Below, piece after piece: positions 24,164 through 47,927 of a stretch of DNA of 64,000 bases. The position numbers and the translations under genes are program-made. The stretch is from Dirofilaria immitis. Its lineage: Eukaryota; Nematoda; Chromadorea; Rhabditida; Onchocercidae. The notes below the pieces were generated by a model, which did no database searches, was not told the origin of the DNA, and saw only the letters and a program-made list of their open reading frames with translations. The DNA lies in assembly GCA_024305405.1 (NCBI GenBank), contig JAKNDB010000066.1, positions 682,001-746,000 on the forward strand, in the 5' to 3' direction. The stretch's first letter is position 1. The number at the start of each line of letters is the position of its first letter.

Positions 24164-24614
24164 GACGTGCCAGGTAATGATCAGATTAAAGATAACGTCT
24201 TTTAATATACTATAATAATCACTTTCTAAATTCCCGCTCTTTTATCATTTTGATTTCTGTTTTTGAAATATGATTGGGAAGATGAGAAAAAAAAAAAATC
24301 GGACTGATGACATTTCATACATTTACAAAATGAAGCCAATCGTCTCAAACCATTCTTTCTCTATTGATTTTTTTCCATTTTCGAAAGCAATAGAAGTCTT
24401 TGAAATTATGCAGAGTGAGAGGCGCAAATTTTCAACATAGCCCGTCTGTTGATTGATTAGGATGAATATTTTTTATCTCTATAGAGATTTTAGTTAGTCA
24501 AGATAAGAATCCATATTCCTTGCTCTATTGTCATTCTATAACTTTATATTATAATGAAGATTTTATACCATAATTTCAGATTAATTTTGCTTGCTGCAAT
24601 TTTTAAGAAAAAAA

Positions 24615-27600
24615 ATGTCGGCGAAACCAATCAGTGAATATACCGGCAAAGAATTATTATATCGACATTTGAAGGGAATCGACTTTATCGTGAAGCCACA
24701 AGTTCTAAAACTTACTTCAAGCGATTCATTCGATGTTATAACGGAGAAAATTGAGTGGCTTACTGGCGATAAGGTATCTGCTCAACTTATAATTGCGACA
24801 CTACTTTTTGAAATGATAAACATATCCCTTATTCTTATATTTTTTTTCTCGATATTAAATTCATTATCAAAGGCTACGAAGATGTCTGAAATAAAAGAGT
24901 ACTGTAGTCTCCTGAGGATGAGAATTAAGCATGTTGTAATTAATTGATGAAAAATTATTATTCAAAAGGATTATTCAGACAGGTTGATACTATCTGTCTT
25001 TCTTCATCCATTTAAATTCATAAAATCAAAATTGTGGCTATAATTGAGGAATACGCTGTGTCTAAGGATTTGCCAGTATTTGCAGGTTTTCTAGTTAAAT
25101 CTCCAGTAACTCGAGGCAGGTATAATAATTCCTGTTTATTTAACTGCTATCCAGATATTGTTTCATTAGCTGAATTTACCTGCTAATAACAGCATGTGAT
25201 TCGAGTTATTAAATTAAAGTTCGCGCTTCATATACAACTTACACAGAGCATGAATGAATTATTTAACAAAGGGATAAATATCAAAGAATTCGAGTTATTA
25301 AAGTTCATGCTTCAATATATAACTTACATGAGCATGGATGAATTATTAAGCAAAGGAATAAATATTAACTAAATTACATCATTCTGAATTGCAGAAGGCT
25401 GTAATTAAGCCAGATCAATTGATCAAGCGCCGAGGTAAACTGGGTTTGGTGAAATGCGGGGACGTGTCCATTCTACGTGACTGGTTCAATGAAATGAAAG
25501 ATAAAAATATACAGGTTTGATCTGTAATCATGTTTTGATAAATCCTTTTTCCTTAAATAATTTCTTCAAATCTTCTATAGTATTCATATAATATGTATTT
25601 CAGATTAACAAAACAGTTGGAAGTTTGCGTCATTTTATTATGGAACCATTCTGTGACCATTCAGATAGCGATGAAATGTATATTGCGATAATAAGTAAAC
25701 GCGAAAATGACGTGATTCTTTTCTACGAACACGGTGGGATTGATGTTGGAGACATTGATATTAAGGTTTGGTCTCAACGATTTAATAATGTGCTTAGTTT
25801 TCAAACAAAGAAGTATTAAGGAATTCATTTAAGGCTCGTAAATTGCATATTCCTGTAGATATCGACAAGCAGAGGGATTTTATTTCCGACGATGATCTTG
25901 AATCTGTGATCGGACCAGTTGAAAGCCAGAAATTAGCGTATGTCATGCGTAATCTTGAATTCTTCATCAGCCTTATTTTTAGATTTATTTTTGTCTTTTT
26001 CAAAATAATTTGTAATTCACAGTCTAGATGAAGTGCAGAATTGTTTTTATTTCCAAATCATCTGCGAAATTATGTATTCTTGAATTCGTCCCTTACTTCT
26101 ATTTTAGTTATTTATTGGTTATCGACGGTTACTGACAGCTTAAATTTTTTTAGTTATTAATGAGACTCAGTGAGCATTACAAGTGAGATATTAATTTTGA
26201 TCCACAAATAAGTTTTTTATTTGAGCTTTTTTGGCATTATCCAATTGTTTAATCATATTACTATGTTTTCAGGCTACTGAAAACTTTCGTAAAAGGTCTT
26301 TACCATGTATATAAGGAGAATTACTTCACGTATTTGGAGATAAACCCATTCGGTAAGAAATACTTTTTATTATCGAATGAAATTTTTATATTAAATAGCT
26401 TTATTAATAGTCCTATTTTAATGACAATGATTTTTTCTTTCTAATTCTGAACATGAAAGATTTTTAGGGCATTCATCATTCTGGATTTCGTTATTATTTA
26501 ATTATATTATAGTTCTTACCAACAACAAAATCTACATACTTGATCTTGCTGCAAAGCTAGACGAAACAGCATTATTCATTTGTTCGGAAAATTGGAAAAC
26601 TAGGAATGGAGAGCCGGTTGATTTTCCTGCTCCTTTTGGGCGAGATAAGATGGCAGAGGTTCTTATGCTTATCTTTTGTTGAAAATTCTATAGATTTCGA
26701 TTGAGGAAATTTCTCCTTTTTCTCTTTTTCCCTAATTTTGTATTACACTATCATTAAAATATAAGATTATGTCTTTCAATAATTATTTTTGCTAAAATTT
26801 TAACAATTATTTTGGAAAAAAATTTTTTGAAATTTTTCGAATTTTTTAATAAGTTGCTTTTAATTTCATCAGTAAATGAAACTAATCTTAGTATTCATTT
26901 CTGTTTGCTGTCTTCAAATTACTTATCATTTTTATCCCAATAAATAATAGTAAAACTAATAAATTGAGCTCAATAAAAATATGTTATAAAGGATTTTAAA
27001 TTTCGATGGAAAAGGGGTTCCATTTTAAACAAACGATTTTAGCACGAATAGTTATTGTGGGATTTTATAGGTCCAGTATATATTTCAGCTGAACATAACC
27101 TTGGCATGTTTATAATTTTTCTTTGTAGGAAAAATACATTGCTGATCTGGATTCAAAAACTGGTGCTTCATTGAAATTAACCATTTTAAATCGTCGAGGT
27201 CGCATTTGGACTATGGTAGCTGGTGGTGGCGCTTCTGTTGTTTACACGTATGTGTATTTTTGATTATCTTTGGTTGATTTACTGTTTTACCATTCATGAA
27301 TATTTTCCAGCGATACAATTTGCGACTTGGGGGAATTTCTGAGCTGGCAAATTATGGTGAATATTCGGGTGATCCATCGGAAGCGATGACTTATGAATAT
27401 GCAAAGACAATACTGAGTGTGCTTACGGAAGGTCTACCTCATCCGAAAGGCAAAATTCTTATTATCGGTGGCTCAATTGCGAATTTCACCAATGTTGCAA
27501 AAACATTTAAAGTGAGTTCGCATTTTTTCTCTCTGTGGAAGAAAATGATGTTGCTCAAATTAATTAATTGCAGGGAATTGTAAAAGCCCTTGAAGAATAT

Positions 27601-30600
27601 GCGGAACGTTTACTTGAACATAAGGTCATTATATATGTACGGAGAGGAGGACCGAATTATCAGGAAGGATTGAAAAAATGAAAGAAACTGGTTTGTTTTA
27701 TTATCTTCCTTATCAAATATTATTTATTTCCTAGCTTCATTTCATTTTATCATTTAAATAATTAGAAAATTGATCAGGATTATATGTTAATTTTTGTAGG
27801 TTTGCGCTTAAACTTGCCAATTCATGTTTATGGACCAGAAACCCACATGACAAGTATTGTATCAGCAGCACTAGGATTGCGCCATGCTCCAGATAAACCC
27901 TCAGATCTACAAAATACTAGACATTTTCTCCTTCAACAGGAAGCAAATGTAAGCGTGAATAAATGAAGAATTTCAAGATACTAATCTTTATTTTTCATAT
28001 TAAATAATTTTCTAGACTGAAAGAACTATGAACTCCGAACCTTCTTTGAATGTGGCTTCACCAGCAAGGAAAGCTATAAAACTAATGACAAATGGAAATG
28101 AACCAATGGAAATCAGCGACAACAAAATTAGACTGGACAGCAGTTTATTTGAAAATGATACAAAAGCCATTGTATGGGGCAACAAATAAAAGCTATACAA
28201 GTAAACATTTTAACATCACTGGAAAGCTTAATCGTTTCAAAAATTCTAAAAATTATAAAAATTCCTCGCGAAACTTCAGGGTATGCTTGATTTCGATTTC
28301 GTTTGTGGTCGTTCACAGCCATCAGTGGTTGCATCCACATATCCTTTTACGGGTGATCATAAACAAAAGTATTATTTTGGAGAGAAGGTAAATGCAGTTT
28401 TCGCTTTCATATTTTTATATCGTTCTTATAGTTTTTTCTTATATCAAAAGTGCTAATATTAATTTTCCAGATCATGGCTGAACGCAACTATTTCGTTATG
28501 CTGTTGTTACATGATTATACCTGTATTTCAGGAAATTCTAATGCCAGTATATCAAGTCAATGAAAGATGCTTTAAATAAGCATCATGATGTTTCTGTGTT
28601 TATCACTTTTGCTTCGCTGCGATCTGTCTATGTAACAGTTCGGGAAGCTTTAAATTTTCCACAAATTCGCGTTATTGCAGTAATTGCTGAAGGTATGCCA
28701 GAAAATCAAACTCGGCAGTTGATTAAAGTAAGTTACTAAGATTTATATTTTAATTTCTTCAGTATTCTTCAAATTTACGATATTAAATATTAGAGGAATT
28801 TTTTTGTTATTCATTTCAGTTGACAGATGAAAAAGGCGTTACATTAATTGGACCGGCCACAGTGGGTGGTATTAAACCTGGTTGTTTCAAAATCGGTAAT
28901 ACTGGTGGCATGATGGACAATATAATGTCGTTAAAATTGTACAGACCAGGAAGGTGATTTTGTTTAATTTTTTTAGACATTTATTAATGTTAAGAAATCT
29001 GTCAGCTTAAAATTAATATTTACAGTGTTGCATATGTGTCACGTTCTGGAGGAATGTCAAATGAGCTCAACAACATTATTTCGCAAAATGCGGATGGAGT
29101 TTACGAAGGAATTGCTATTGGGGTGACAGATATCCAGGAAGCACATTTGTTGACCACCTTCTTCGATATGAGATGGATGACAGGTTATTAATGAATATAG
29201 ATTAATTGGCAGGAATTTATAGAAGTAGATTCTTCTGCATGTTTGAAAATATTATAAGTTTTTTGTTGAAGAGTGAAAATAATGGTTATGCTTGGTGAAT
29301 TGGGTGGTAACGAGGAATATAAAGTTGTTGAAGCATTGAAGGAAAACGTCTTACGAAACCTCTAATTGCTTGGTGCATTGGAACGTGTGCAGATTACATC
29401 ACATATGAGGTTGCTTAACATAAATAAAGCAGTTCATTCCAAGCTTTTGACATGAATCAAAAATATCTTGCAATATCTCTCAGATGAAATCAAAGATTTG
29501 CACATTCGTTAGCTTCTGATACGCCCAAAAAAAGAAAAATTTGCGAATAATAGTCATAGGTTAGTATTTTTCATTATTAGATGAAGTCTGTCATTTTTGC
29601 TTGCTCCATTATTTCATCTATTGTACTTTCCTGATATTCGGCTAAGTATTTTTATACATTTTCAGATTCAATTTGGTCATGCTGGTGCATCTGCTAATGC
29701 AAAAGCTGAAACTGCTACTGCTAAAAATTTAGCACTGAAAGAAGCTGGAGCTTATGTTCCTCGTTCCTTTGATGATTTAGGAGATGAAATTGCCAAGGTT
29801 AGTAATCTCTAAATTCGCTTTAGTAGCATTTTAATTTTTGATAAGGGATTATGAGAAATTTCTCTCCTTTTCTTTTTTCAGTGTCATCTTCTTTACATTG
29901 CAGATTTACAAAGAACTTTTGGAAAAAAGTAATTGTACTGAAAGAAGAACAGCCGCCTCCTACTATACCGATGGATTATACTTGGGCAAGGGTAAGCTTA
30001 ACTGCTGTTTTTTATTTTCTTAATACTTCTATTATATTTTTTATGGAAGATATTTTGCAGGAATTAGGTTTGATACGAAAATCGGCATCATTTATAACGT
30101 CTATATGCGACGAACGTGGTGAGGAACTTCTTTATGCAGGTATACCAATATCACGTGTGCTTGAACAAGATATTGGCATTGGGGTGTGCTTAGCTTACTT
30201 TGGTTCCAGGTATACCATTTTTTTCACATAAACTATGAAAATCATATAGAAGAATGAAATATTATTTGTATTTGCAAGATATTTTTTTCGAAAAGCTGAA
30301 ATCATTTTATGCCGAAATATTATGATTCTTGCAGAAAAACTGCCAGATTACGCAAATAAATTTATTGAAATGTGTTTGATGATAACTGCCGACCATGGAC
30401 CTGCTGTGAGCGGTGCTCATAATACAATTGTATGTGCTCGAGCAGGAAAGGATTTAATATCGTCTTTAGTTTCCGGCTTACTAACAATTGTAAGTATTTT
30501 TTCCGTCATTATTAATATTAATTTCTCTATTGTTAAAGCAAGAGTATGATGTAAAATTTCATCTCTTTTTAGCGGGAAGTAATCTCTCTGAAGTTGTGTT

Positions 30601-31577
30601 ATTAGGATTTATGCATGATATATTATAAATTAATTAATTTGAATTGCTTTACATATGCCAAAAGATAGTGCAGTTGAATTAAATGAAGTGCAAAAATCAA
30701 CTGTTAATAAATAAGTTGCAACAGGGTGATCGGTTTGGGGTGCACTAGATGGTGCAGCACGGCAATTCAGTGAGGCATTTGATAAGGGATTGAGTCCTAT
30801 GCAGTTTGTTAATAAACAGCGGCTTATTGGCGAACATATTATGGGGATTGGACATCGCGTCAAGTCGGTTAGCTCTTTCCTAATATAAATGTAGATATGT
30901 GAAGTAATAGTATTGCAGTTCATTAGTCCCGTCAAATATAAATCTTCAGATCAATAATCCGGATAAACGTGTTGATATATTGAAAAATTTTGTTTTGGAT
31001 AGGCAAAAGTTCAAGCAACAAACTCCTTTACTAGAATACGCTTTGGAAGTGGAGAAGATTACTACGTTGAAGGTATATTTGAAATAATATTGTGTTATCT
31101 CATTATAGAAAATTGAAAATAATATAATTTTTGTTTTTAGAAAGCAAATTTAATATTGAACGTTGATGGAGCAATCGGTGTCATTTTCGTAGACATACTT
31201 CGCTGTTCCGGAATGTTTACGCCCGAGGAAGCACAAGAAATCATTGAAATCAGGGCTATAAATGGACTTTTTGTTTTGGGACGAAGTATTGGATTTATTG
31301 GTACGTCATCTCACATAAAAATGTTAAAATCTTTATTTTTGATACTAATGTGGTGGTATCTCTGAATGGTTGGGCATCAGACTTCTCTATCATTCTAGTC
31401 TTTCAAACAATTGTTGCGACTTACTAATAAGCTATGAATTCGTGATTAGAAATTCATTTATTTAGGACATTATTTGGATCAAAAAGACTCAAACAAGGAT
31501 TGTATCGGCATCCGTGGGACGATATTGCATATATTTTGCCAGAAGGAGAATTTAGTAGTGGTGATTTAAACGCATGA
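24615..31577 (+). CDS. ACLY: ATP-citrate lyase
   Basis: Cytosolic enzyme: citrate + ATP + CoA to acetyl-CoA + oxaloacetate + ADP + Pi, supplying lipid synthesis and acetylation. 24 exons give about 1,112 residues (human 1,101). Exons: 24615-24773, 25395-25514, 25604-25765, 25834-25937, 26273-26352, 26513-26658, 27129-27247, 27311-27511, 27574-27690, 27800-27948, 28016-28200, 28280-28387, 28532-28727, 28820-28953, 29026-29183, 29272-29409, 29666-29797, 29904-29991, 30061-30209, 30335-30489, 30725-30867, 30950-31072, 31141-31300, 31466-31577. ATP-grasp part: [27 protein letters not shown]. Citrate/CoA part: [51 protein letters not shown]. Phospho-histidine loop: QFGHAGA. Citrate-synthase-like part: [30 protein letters not shown]. 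The central linker is short and divergent. TTTCAG at 24574-24579 is a likely trans-splice acceptor. Frame breaks at homopolymers (27329, 27673, 28176, 28549-28560, 29120, 29341, 29923, 30181, 30335, 30737) look like base-call errors. Confidence 0.98.
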
Positions 31578-31731
31578 TCTTTGATAATTCTATTTTCGGT
31601 AAGCTATTGTTGAACAGATTTTACTTTTGATTAGATTGTCAGTTTTAGACTTTGAATTAATAGTGTTTTTGTAGTATTTTTTGTTTTTAGGAACATTTTC
31701 CGTGTATTTTGTAGTGCAAATTTCTTCTGTC

Positions 31732-31737
31732 AATAAA
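31732..31737 (+). terminator. polyadenylation signal of ATP-citrate lyase
   Basis: AATAAA about 155 bases after the ACLY stop codon, in AT-rich 3' sequence. This would set the 3' UTR at roughly 170 bases. Confidence 0.5.
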
Positions 31738-32450
31738 TTACATTCCAAAATAGTTCATGCAAAAACATATGGATCATCCATCGGACGGCTTTTTATTGCT
31801 ATCATTTTATTGGTTTCACTCAAATCACATTACCAAGGAGGATTTACATATTGAGTTTTTTTATCAGGTTTCTTACATTTCTCCCTTGCGATCTCGGCTT
31901 CAAGAACATCTTCCACAAGATGCTATAATGAGGTTGACTAAATTATGTTCTGATAAAAACATATCTTTATAAATTTTTATAATGTTTTCCTTAAAATTTT
32001 CATTGTTTTTCAATTGTACGTCGTATTTTTTATATTTGCATCAATTCCAGCGATCTAATAGAAGCTACAAATTTGGACTGCATCAAATTTGTTCGATGAT
32101 ATTGATATTTTACCACAGTACAAATTCATGTTTCATTCACATTTCTATGCATTTTACTTGCAGACATAAACACGCAAGGCTGAATGACATTCTGAATGCT
32201 TTGATTCAGAGATTTTTTTATTTAGGAGAAAAAATATTAATGTAACTTGTTCGTTAGCCTACTGTGTTTGTCTATTACTTGTTTCATGTGAAGAAGAGTA
32301 ATTATTTAATTTTGTGATGTCACTTTGTATTACACCGTCTGTGTTTTCCAAAAAATTCATTTTCGTTCTAATGAAACTAAAATAACATAAAGGGGACTTT
32401 CTTAAAAGAAATAGATCAACTATTTTAACAATTTGAGACGATGAATATAC

Positions 32451-32537
32451 CTTTTGGCGTTTATCTTTATCCATCATTTGTTCGGCATGTAATATATCAA
32501 TCCTTTGGCATATTCTTCCTTTTTTACCTCTAATGGC
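32451..32537 (-). CDS. candidate small exon, minus strand
   Basis: An 87-base, 29-codon open segment bounded on the minus strand by an AAATGCAG acceptor and a CAAAAG|GTATAT donor. The basic, hydrophilic peptide begins AIRGKKGRICQRIDILH and ends DKDKRQK. An ATG at 32591-32593, directly followed by GTAACA, could supply the start through a short intron. The continuation towards lower coordinates is not clear. Family not recognised. Confidence 0.3.
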
Positions 32538-34039
32538 CTGCATTTTTCAAAATTTTAGTTTTCTAATTAAATTGAAATATTATATGTTACCATGACTGCA
32601 GAATTATTTATAAAATGGTGGAAAATATGAAGGATGTACAATTTCCGTTGTTTTACATAAAATGCTAGAATTAAATCATAGAAGCTTTATCAGATTTATA
32701 AAAGAGCAAGAAGATATGCTTGAATTGTTGAATCTACTAAATTTTACATAAATATATAATATTATGATAAAGTCTTGTATAAAAAGTTAATCCTAATGTA
32801 AAAATAATTCAAGTTTATGTGATCATTACATAATATATGCAATTTATTCAAATCTCACTTAAAATACTCATTCTTTTAACTTACTTTTTTCCCTGCTATC
32901 ATAGATCTTTTATCGGAATTTCTGGGAAGGCGGTAAGGATTTATAATATTTATTGATAATCCCTGATTTGGTTCAATTATCAGTGATGCATTTCTTTCGT
33001 GAAGGACAAATATGTTATAAAGTTTTGTTAATGCACTTTACGAACAAAAGTAGAATTACTATTTTTAGCATAATTTGGGATGAAAGAGAAAGAAGAAAAA
33101 AACTGTATATTATATTCTCTTTTGAGACTTTGGGATTATAGCATTTGAATGTTAGACTTTTCAATGTTTCAAAATTCTCAAAAGTTTGAAATTGAATGAT
33201 ATCGTTTATATATATATTCTCGAAAAATTGATTCTCATTTTTTATATCTTTTAGTCTCATAACAAATATAAAGTTCCTAATATCAGGAAGATTTCAAATT
33301 ATTCTCTATTTGAATATGTTAGAAACATTAATTGCTTATTTTGGATAGTTTTGAAGAAATTAGAAGGAATGGAAATTTTTAATTTCTTCTTGAGAAGTTT
33401 AATTTTCAAGCAGCAAATTTTATGTGAAGAAAAGTCATTGTGTCAAATCTGTTAAAAGAAAAATAAAATTTTTCAAATGAATAAAAAATATAATTTTAAC
33501 AATTTCCATAAAATAATTGTATAAATTTTCTCAAATATTTTATTATTTCTTGAAATATACGAAATTTCTCTACCGCATATCATTTATGATATCTGATAAT
33601 ATTTGATTGCTATCATTCATATGTTTCGATTCTTAATAAAAGAGAAATAAATTTTCTGAAAATTCGGACAAATTCATAAATTATAAAATTCGTGTGAAAA
33701 TAATTAATTAATCAGTAAACGATGGGGAAATGCTTTTTTTTTTTTGTATACAGATGAACTTATAAATTATGGCGTCCATGGAAACAATGATTAATTAATC
33801 AATAAACAACAAAGCATTTTTTTTCGGGAAACAAATATCTTAACAGCTGTTTCATGATCATGATATTTAAGACCGACCAAAAATAATCAAATTAAGGGAT
33901 CATAGTATAAAAGATAACAAATACCTCAATTTTAGTTAATGTCGAGAATAATATCTCCAGACATTGATTGATATTTCTATTTCATTTATATTGTTTCATG
34001 ATGTCATAAATGAAATGATACATTTTTAGTTAGCTAAAA

Positions 34040-34130
34040 TTGATAAAAGTTTGATTCTATTTTTGATAAATTGATAAAAGTTTGATTCTATTTTTGATAA
34101 ATTGATAAAAGTTTGATTCTAATTTTGATA
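34040..34130. repeat. 31-bp triplicate
   Basis: AAATTGATAAAAGTTTGATT plus CTATTTTTGAT occurs three times in tandem with almost no divergence. Confidence 0.85.
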
Positions 34131-35272
34131 AAAAGAAAGGAAAATTGGAAATGAAAGATTTCAACTTTTTTATGATAAATTTCGATATCTTTTTTTGTTA
34201 TCTGTATCTTTTATCACTATGTGATTTATAATTTTTGGTCCCTTCATTTTCTTTTACGTCTTCCACATCTGTCACATGTCATCAACTTAAATCTGTTGTT
34301 TGACAATTTTACACTGCCAAGTGAGAACTCATAAGATCATGCAATTTGCATGCTACATTAGTCTCGAGATAAAACTTCCACACATCACAATCTTATTCTT
34401 CCATTCTGCCAAGCCCAAAGCTACGAAAGAAGCCTAGGCTTGTTCAAACATTGATTTAATGGAACGATGTGAGCTACTGCGTCATTCGTTTCCTCTTTCA
34501 TTATTCATATTTTGTTTTTAGATCATTTTCCAATATCTCTCGTTTCCATTTATTTTTAGGTCTAAGCCTATACTTATCAATGCTAGGCTATTTTTTTTTT
34601 GGCACTATTTATCTTTCTTATAAATTAGACTGAAATTGTTCTTTCTCTAAAAAGTTACTTTATCGAAACAGATACCTCATTTGCTTAGCTTTGATAATAT
34701 TATGGTATCAGTTTAAAGATCTTCGTTTTTTTCCCTCTCTCTCTCTCTCTCTCTCCAATTAACTACCTGTTGCATAATGCAGAAAATAAATCATTTTACA
34801 TGCCAATATTTATCACCATATCATTCACTGATATTTATAATGTACTACTAAAATATCGATCTGTTGTGCTCCTATTCCTGGAAACTTTTTCATTATTAAA
34901 AAATGTATTTATCAATGCATTCGAAATGTTGGATAATTCATTCCTATAATTGTAAATGTCTAAATAAAAACTCTACAATTTTATTTATATCATTCAAATA
35001 AGAATTTCATTCAAACTTGATGTAATCAAATTACTAAGATAATAACATTTATTAGATTCACGTATTACGTCAATTATTCAAGATCATATCGCATTACACG
35101 TACGTATGTATGTATCATTACGATGAAAAAAAAGCGATTAATTGAAAAGTTAGAAGCAATAAATTTACATATAAATAATATGATCCGACAAATGAAATTT
35201 AGTAAATGATACAATGATTTATTTTATTTATCAGATTGTCAAATTTCTTGAAATATTACTAAATTTTTCAAA

Positions 35273-35275
<3 letters not shown>

Positions 35276-35308
<33 letters not shown>

Positions 35309-35331
35309 CCTCTCTCCTTCTCTCTCTCTCT
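35276..35331. repeat. CT microsatellite
   Basis: CTCTCT-rich pyrimidine tract of about 55 bases; a shorter one lies at 34734-34756. Confidence 0.9.
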
Positions 35332-35867
35332 TCTCTTTTATTGGTAAATTTATTCATCGTAATTAATCAAATGGTCTCGAAAACGAAGTGATCTACAATT
35401 TATGAATGAGAAGAATTCTATCAAAATTAAGCAATTATTTTTGATTTATTGCCAGAACAAATGATTTTTGTATTTAGTGATATAATCTGATAAAATATTT
35501 TGATAAATATTTTAATATTGTATCAATTAATTAAAATTATACTCAACAGGTATTTTAATATCGTATTAATTAATTAAAAAGTTTGTTTTCTTTTTCGAAA
35601 TAAATCATTTGCTTATAATATTAAAATGAATGCCTTCGTTTCAATAATATCCGAAATCATTTTGAATATTTTTAGGATAAAAAAGTTTTAAAATAAAAAT
35701 TCAAAAAACTTTTTTTCTATCAAATCTGAAATATTATAATTTAAAATATACAGAAAATACTATTTCTATGTTTTGTATTTTATTTCAAAAATTCCTTAAG
35801 CTTTCAAAACTTTTAAAATAATAGTATTTTTATTCCTCTTGCAATACCATTTTGTTTTCATAGCTGT

Positions 35868-35919
35868 AATACCTGTCGAGACAGTTAGTAATCATAGTGT
35901 GCCTATCTTGACAGGTATT
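35868..35919. repeat. inverted repeat (hairpin), 14-nt arms
   Basis: AATACCTGTCGAGA (35868-35881) pairs with TCTTGACAGGTATT (35906-35919), with 13 of 14 positions complementary (G-T at the last if RNA) and a 24-nt loop. Intergenic; function unknown. Confidence 0.6.
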
Positions 35920-37903
35920 ATTAATTTATCATCTGCATTAAATGTCACTCTATATGTACACAATGCTATTCATTCATGCATTAATAATAAAAATAGATTT
36001 CAATGATTATACTGTTACTGATCTATAATTATTATACGATATTTCACAGATTACTATTAATTATGTGAAAATAACGATCATCAATAAACTATTCGGCCGT
36101 ATTTTTCACTAAGCCTTTTATTTAAATTTTTGATTAACCATTAGCTATGTTCCTTTTTAGTTTCAGAATTGAGAAAATTGAAAACAATAGGTTGTTAAAT
36201 GAAGGAAATTAAAGTCAATCATTGCTCTTTTTCATCAACTTTTAAAATCGTTTCTCGAAATGCATCGAGATTTATAGAAAAGAAGTGTCGCTTACGTCAT
36301 TAGCTAATGCATAATTATTATTATTATAATTTAATGCGGTAAGATCACTATTTGAGCAAATTGATAGAAGCGAAATATTAGTATCGGGTTGTTAATGCTT
36401 GTTGTTGCTAGGTGATATAATGAATATATAGGTATTCTTACTATAATTCAACATTAGTGTATTGAAATGTTTGCATATCATTATTAGAAATTACGAAACA
36501 TATTTTAAAATATATCTTGCCTAAAATCTGTTTCTTAAAAAAAATTTTTAGTAAAATATAACATTTTATGGATCGTATTTAGAATAAATCGATAAAATAG
36601 TTGGATACGGTACTATTATTTGAATACGATATTATTATTTCGCTTCTAGGATATATTGAAATGCTAGTAAATTTTTACGAAATATGAAATATTTTAAAAT
36701 GATATTTCTTTAAAAAAAAAAAAACCTTTTGTTTAAAATATATTTTTTAATATTATGGATTTAGTATTCAGAGTAATTCGCTGGATACGATAAATTTTGT
36801 TAACAATTTTAGGCTTGCAATAAAAATTTGAGTCATAGGATAGCACATCAGATAATTATTGATAGCAATTCATCGATCTCTTTATAAATAGCTTGCATCC
36901 GTGTGAAATTTTTAAAATTTCTATTTTATAATACGAAATTATTCATCTGAAAATTGCAACAATTGAATTACTGTATGAATGATTGTTAGTTTCAATTTAT
37001 TTCCTCTCTTCCGATCATTTTATTATATACAATACTTTTGTGAGCATTTTAGATTTATTTCTATTTGAAATTCTATTTGTTAATTCTAATTTTTTTATCA
37101 ATAATTATTGCAATTGATTATTTCATTATCATATTGTCATAACTTATCATTTTATTACCATATCTTTAGCATTTTATCAGTTTTATCGTTTCAAACTTTT
37201 ATCATTTACATGTCTTATCATCGCCGTTTTTTTATTTCGTTTTGTTAATTCATTTTTTTCAAATGCCATAAAATATTCAATAAAATTTTCGGAAAAAGTT
37301 TATAAAATTGTATAAGGCTTTTTTCTCCTGGAAAAATTTAATATATGCAATAGAGAAGATATTTTATATTATATATAGAGAGAAATAGCGAAGAGATTTT
37401 ATTGAAAATAATAAGGAAAATGAGTAGAGAGATTTTTAATTAATAATTGGAATTATATCTTATTTTAGCTTTTCTAAAATTATCACTGATAATTATCTTT
37501 TGCTTAATCTATTGACAGTATATGATTTCAATTTATGTTACAAACGATAGTTCATTTTGTCTTTCACAATTATTTTTAAATAATTTTTTTTCAGATATTT
37601 CTCGAATTCTTAGATATTCTCGACGATTAATTATTGTTTATATCAGAAATGCGATTAAGTACAATTATTAAAATTACATCAAAATAAACTATTTACTAAT
37701 TTGATAGATGCGAAAATATGGAACAATGGTTTATGTTCACGATTCTAATCTCTTGTCTATTTGGAAATAATTTTAATTAACAATAATTGCAGCAATTCAA
37801 TTCGCTAATTGTCCAATACTTACATATTATTGATTTTCGCAATTCATCGCAACAAAAGACTCTAATAATTAATTGTGTGCGACATCTGTTTGATAAGTAA
37901 CAG

Positions 37904-47860
<9,957 letters not shown>

Positions 47861-47883
47861 GCGCAAGAAGATAATAATATGTT

Positions 47884-47927
47884 AATAAATGTGATCAATT
47901 TATTGATAAATATGTCTTCCAAATAAA
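47884..47927 (+). terminator. polyadenylation signals of the BTBD8-like gene
   Basis: AATAAA at 47884-47889 and 47922-47927, within 70 bases of the predicted stop codon at 47858-47860. Confidence 0.5.

Larger units (their letters stand above)
31578..37903. other. ACLY 3' flank and AT-rich intergenic region
   Basis: Mostly low-complexity AT-rich DNA. Between 31868 and 32220 the plus strand has three exon-like pieces after acceptor-like sites (PLRSRLQEHLPQDAIMRLTK near 31885-31945, DLIEATNLDCIKF near 32050-32090, HKHARLNDILNALIQR near 32163-32210), whose phases do not join cleanly. A minus-strand exon-like piece is at 32451-32537. A 31-bp triplicate lies at about 34040-34130, CT tracts at 34734-34756 and 35276-35331, and a hairpin at 35868-35919. 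Nothing coding was recognised from 33 to 37.9 kb. Confidence 0.5.

Noticed and set aside
24615..31577. ACLY as a pseudogene because of many frame breaks
   Set aside because: Every catalytic motif and nearly all splice sites are intact, and the breaks fall at homopolymers in one direction, as in the four other genes.
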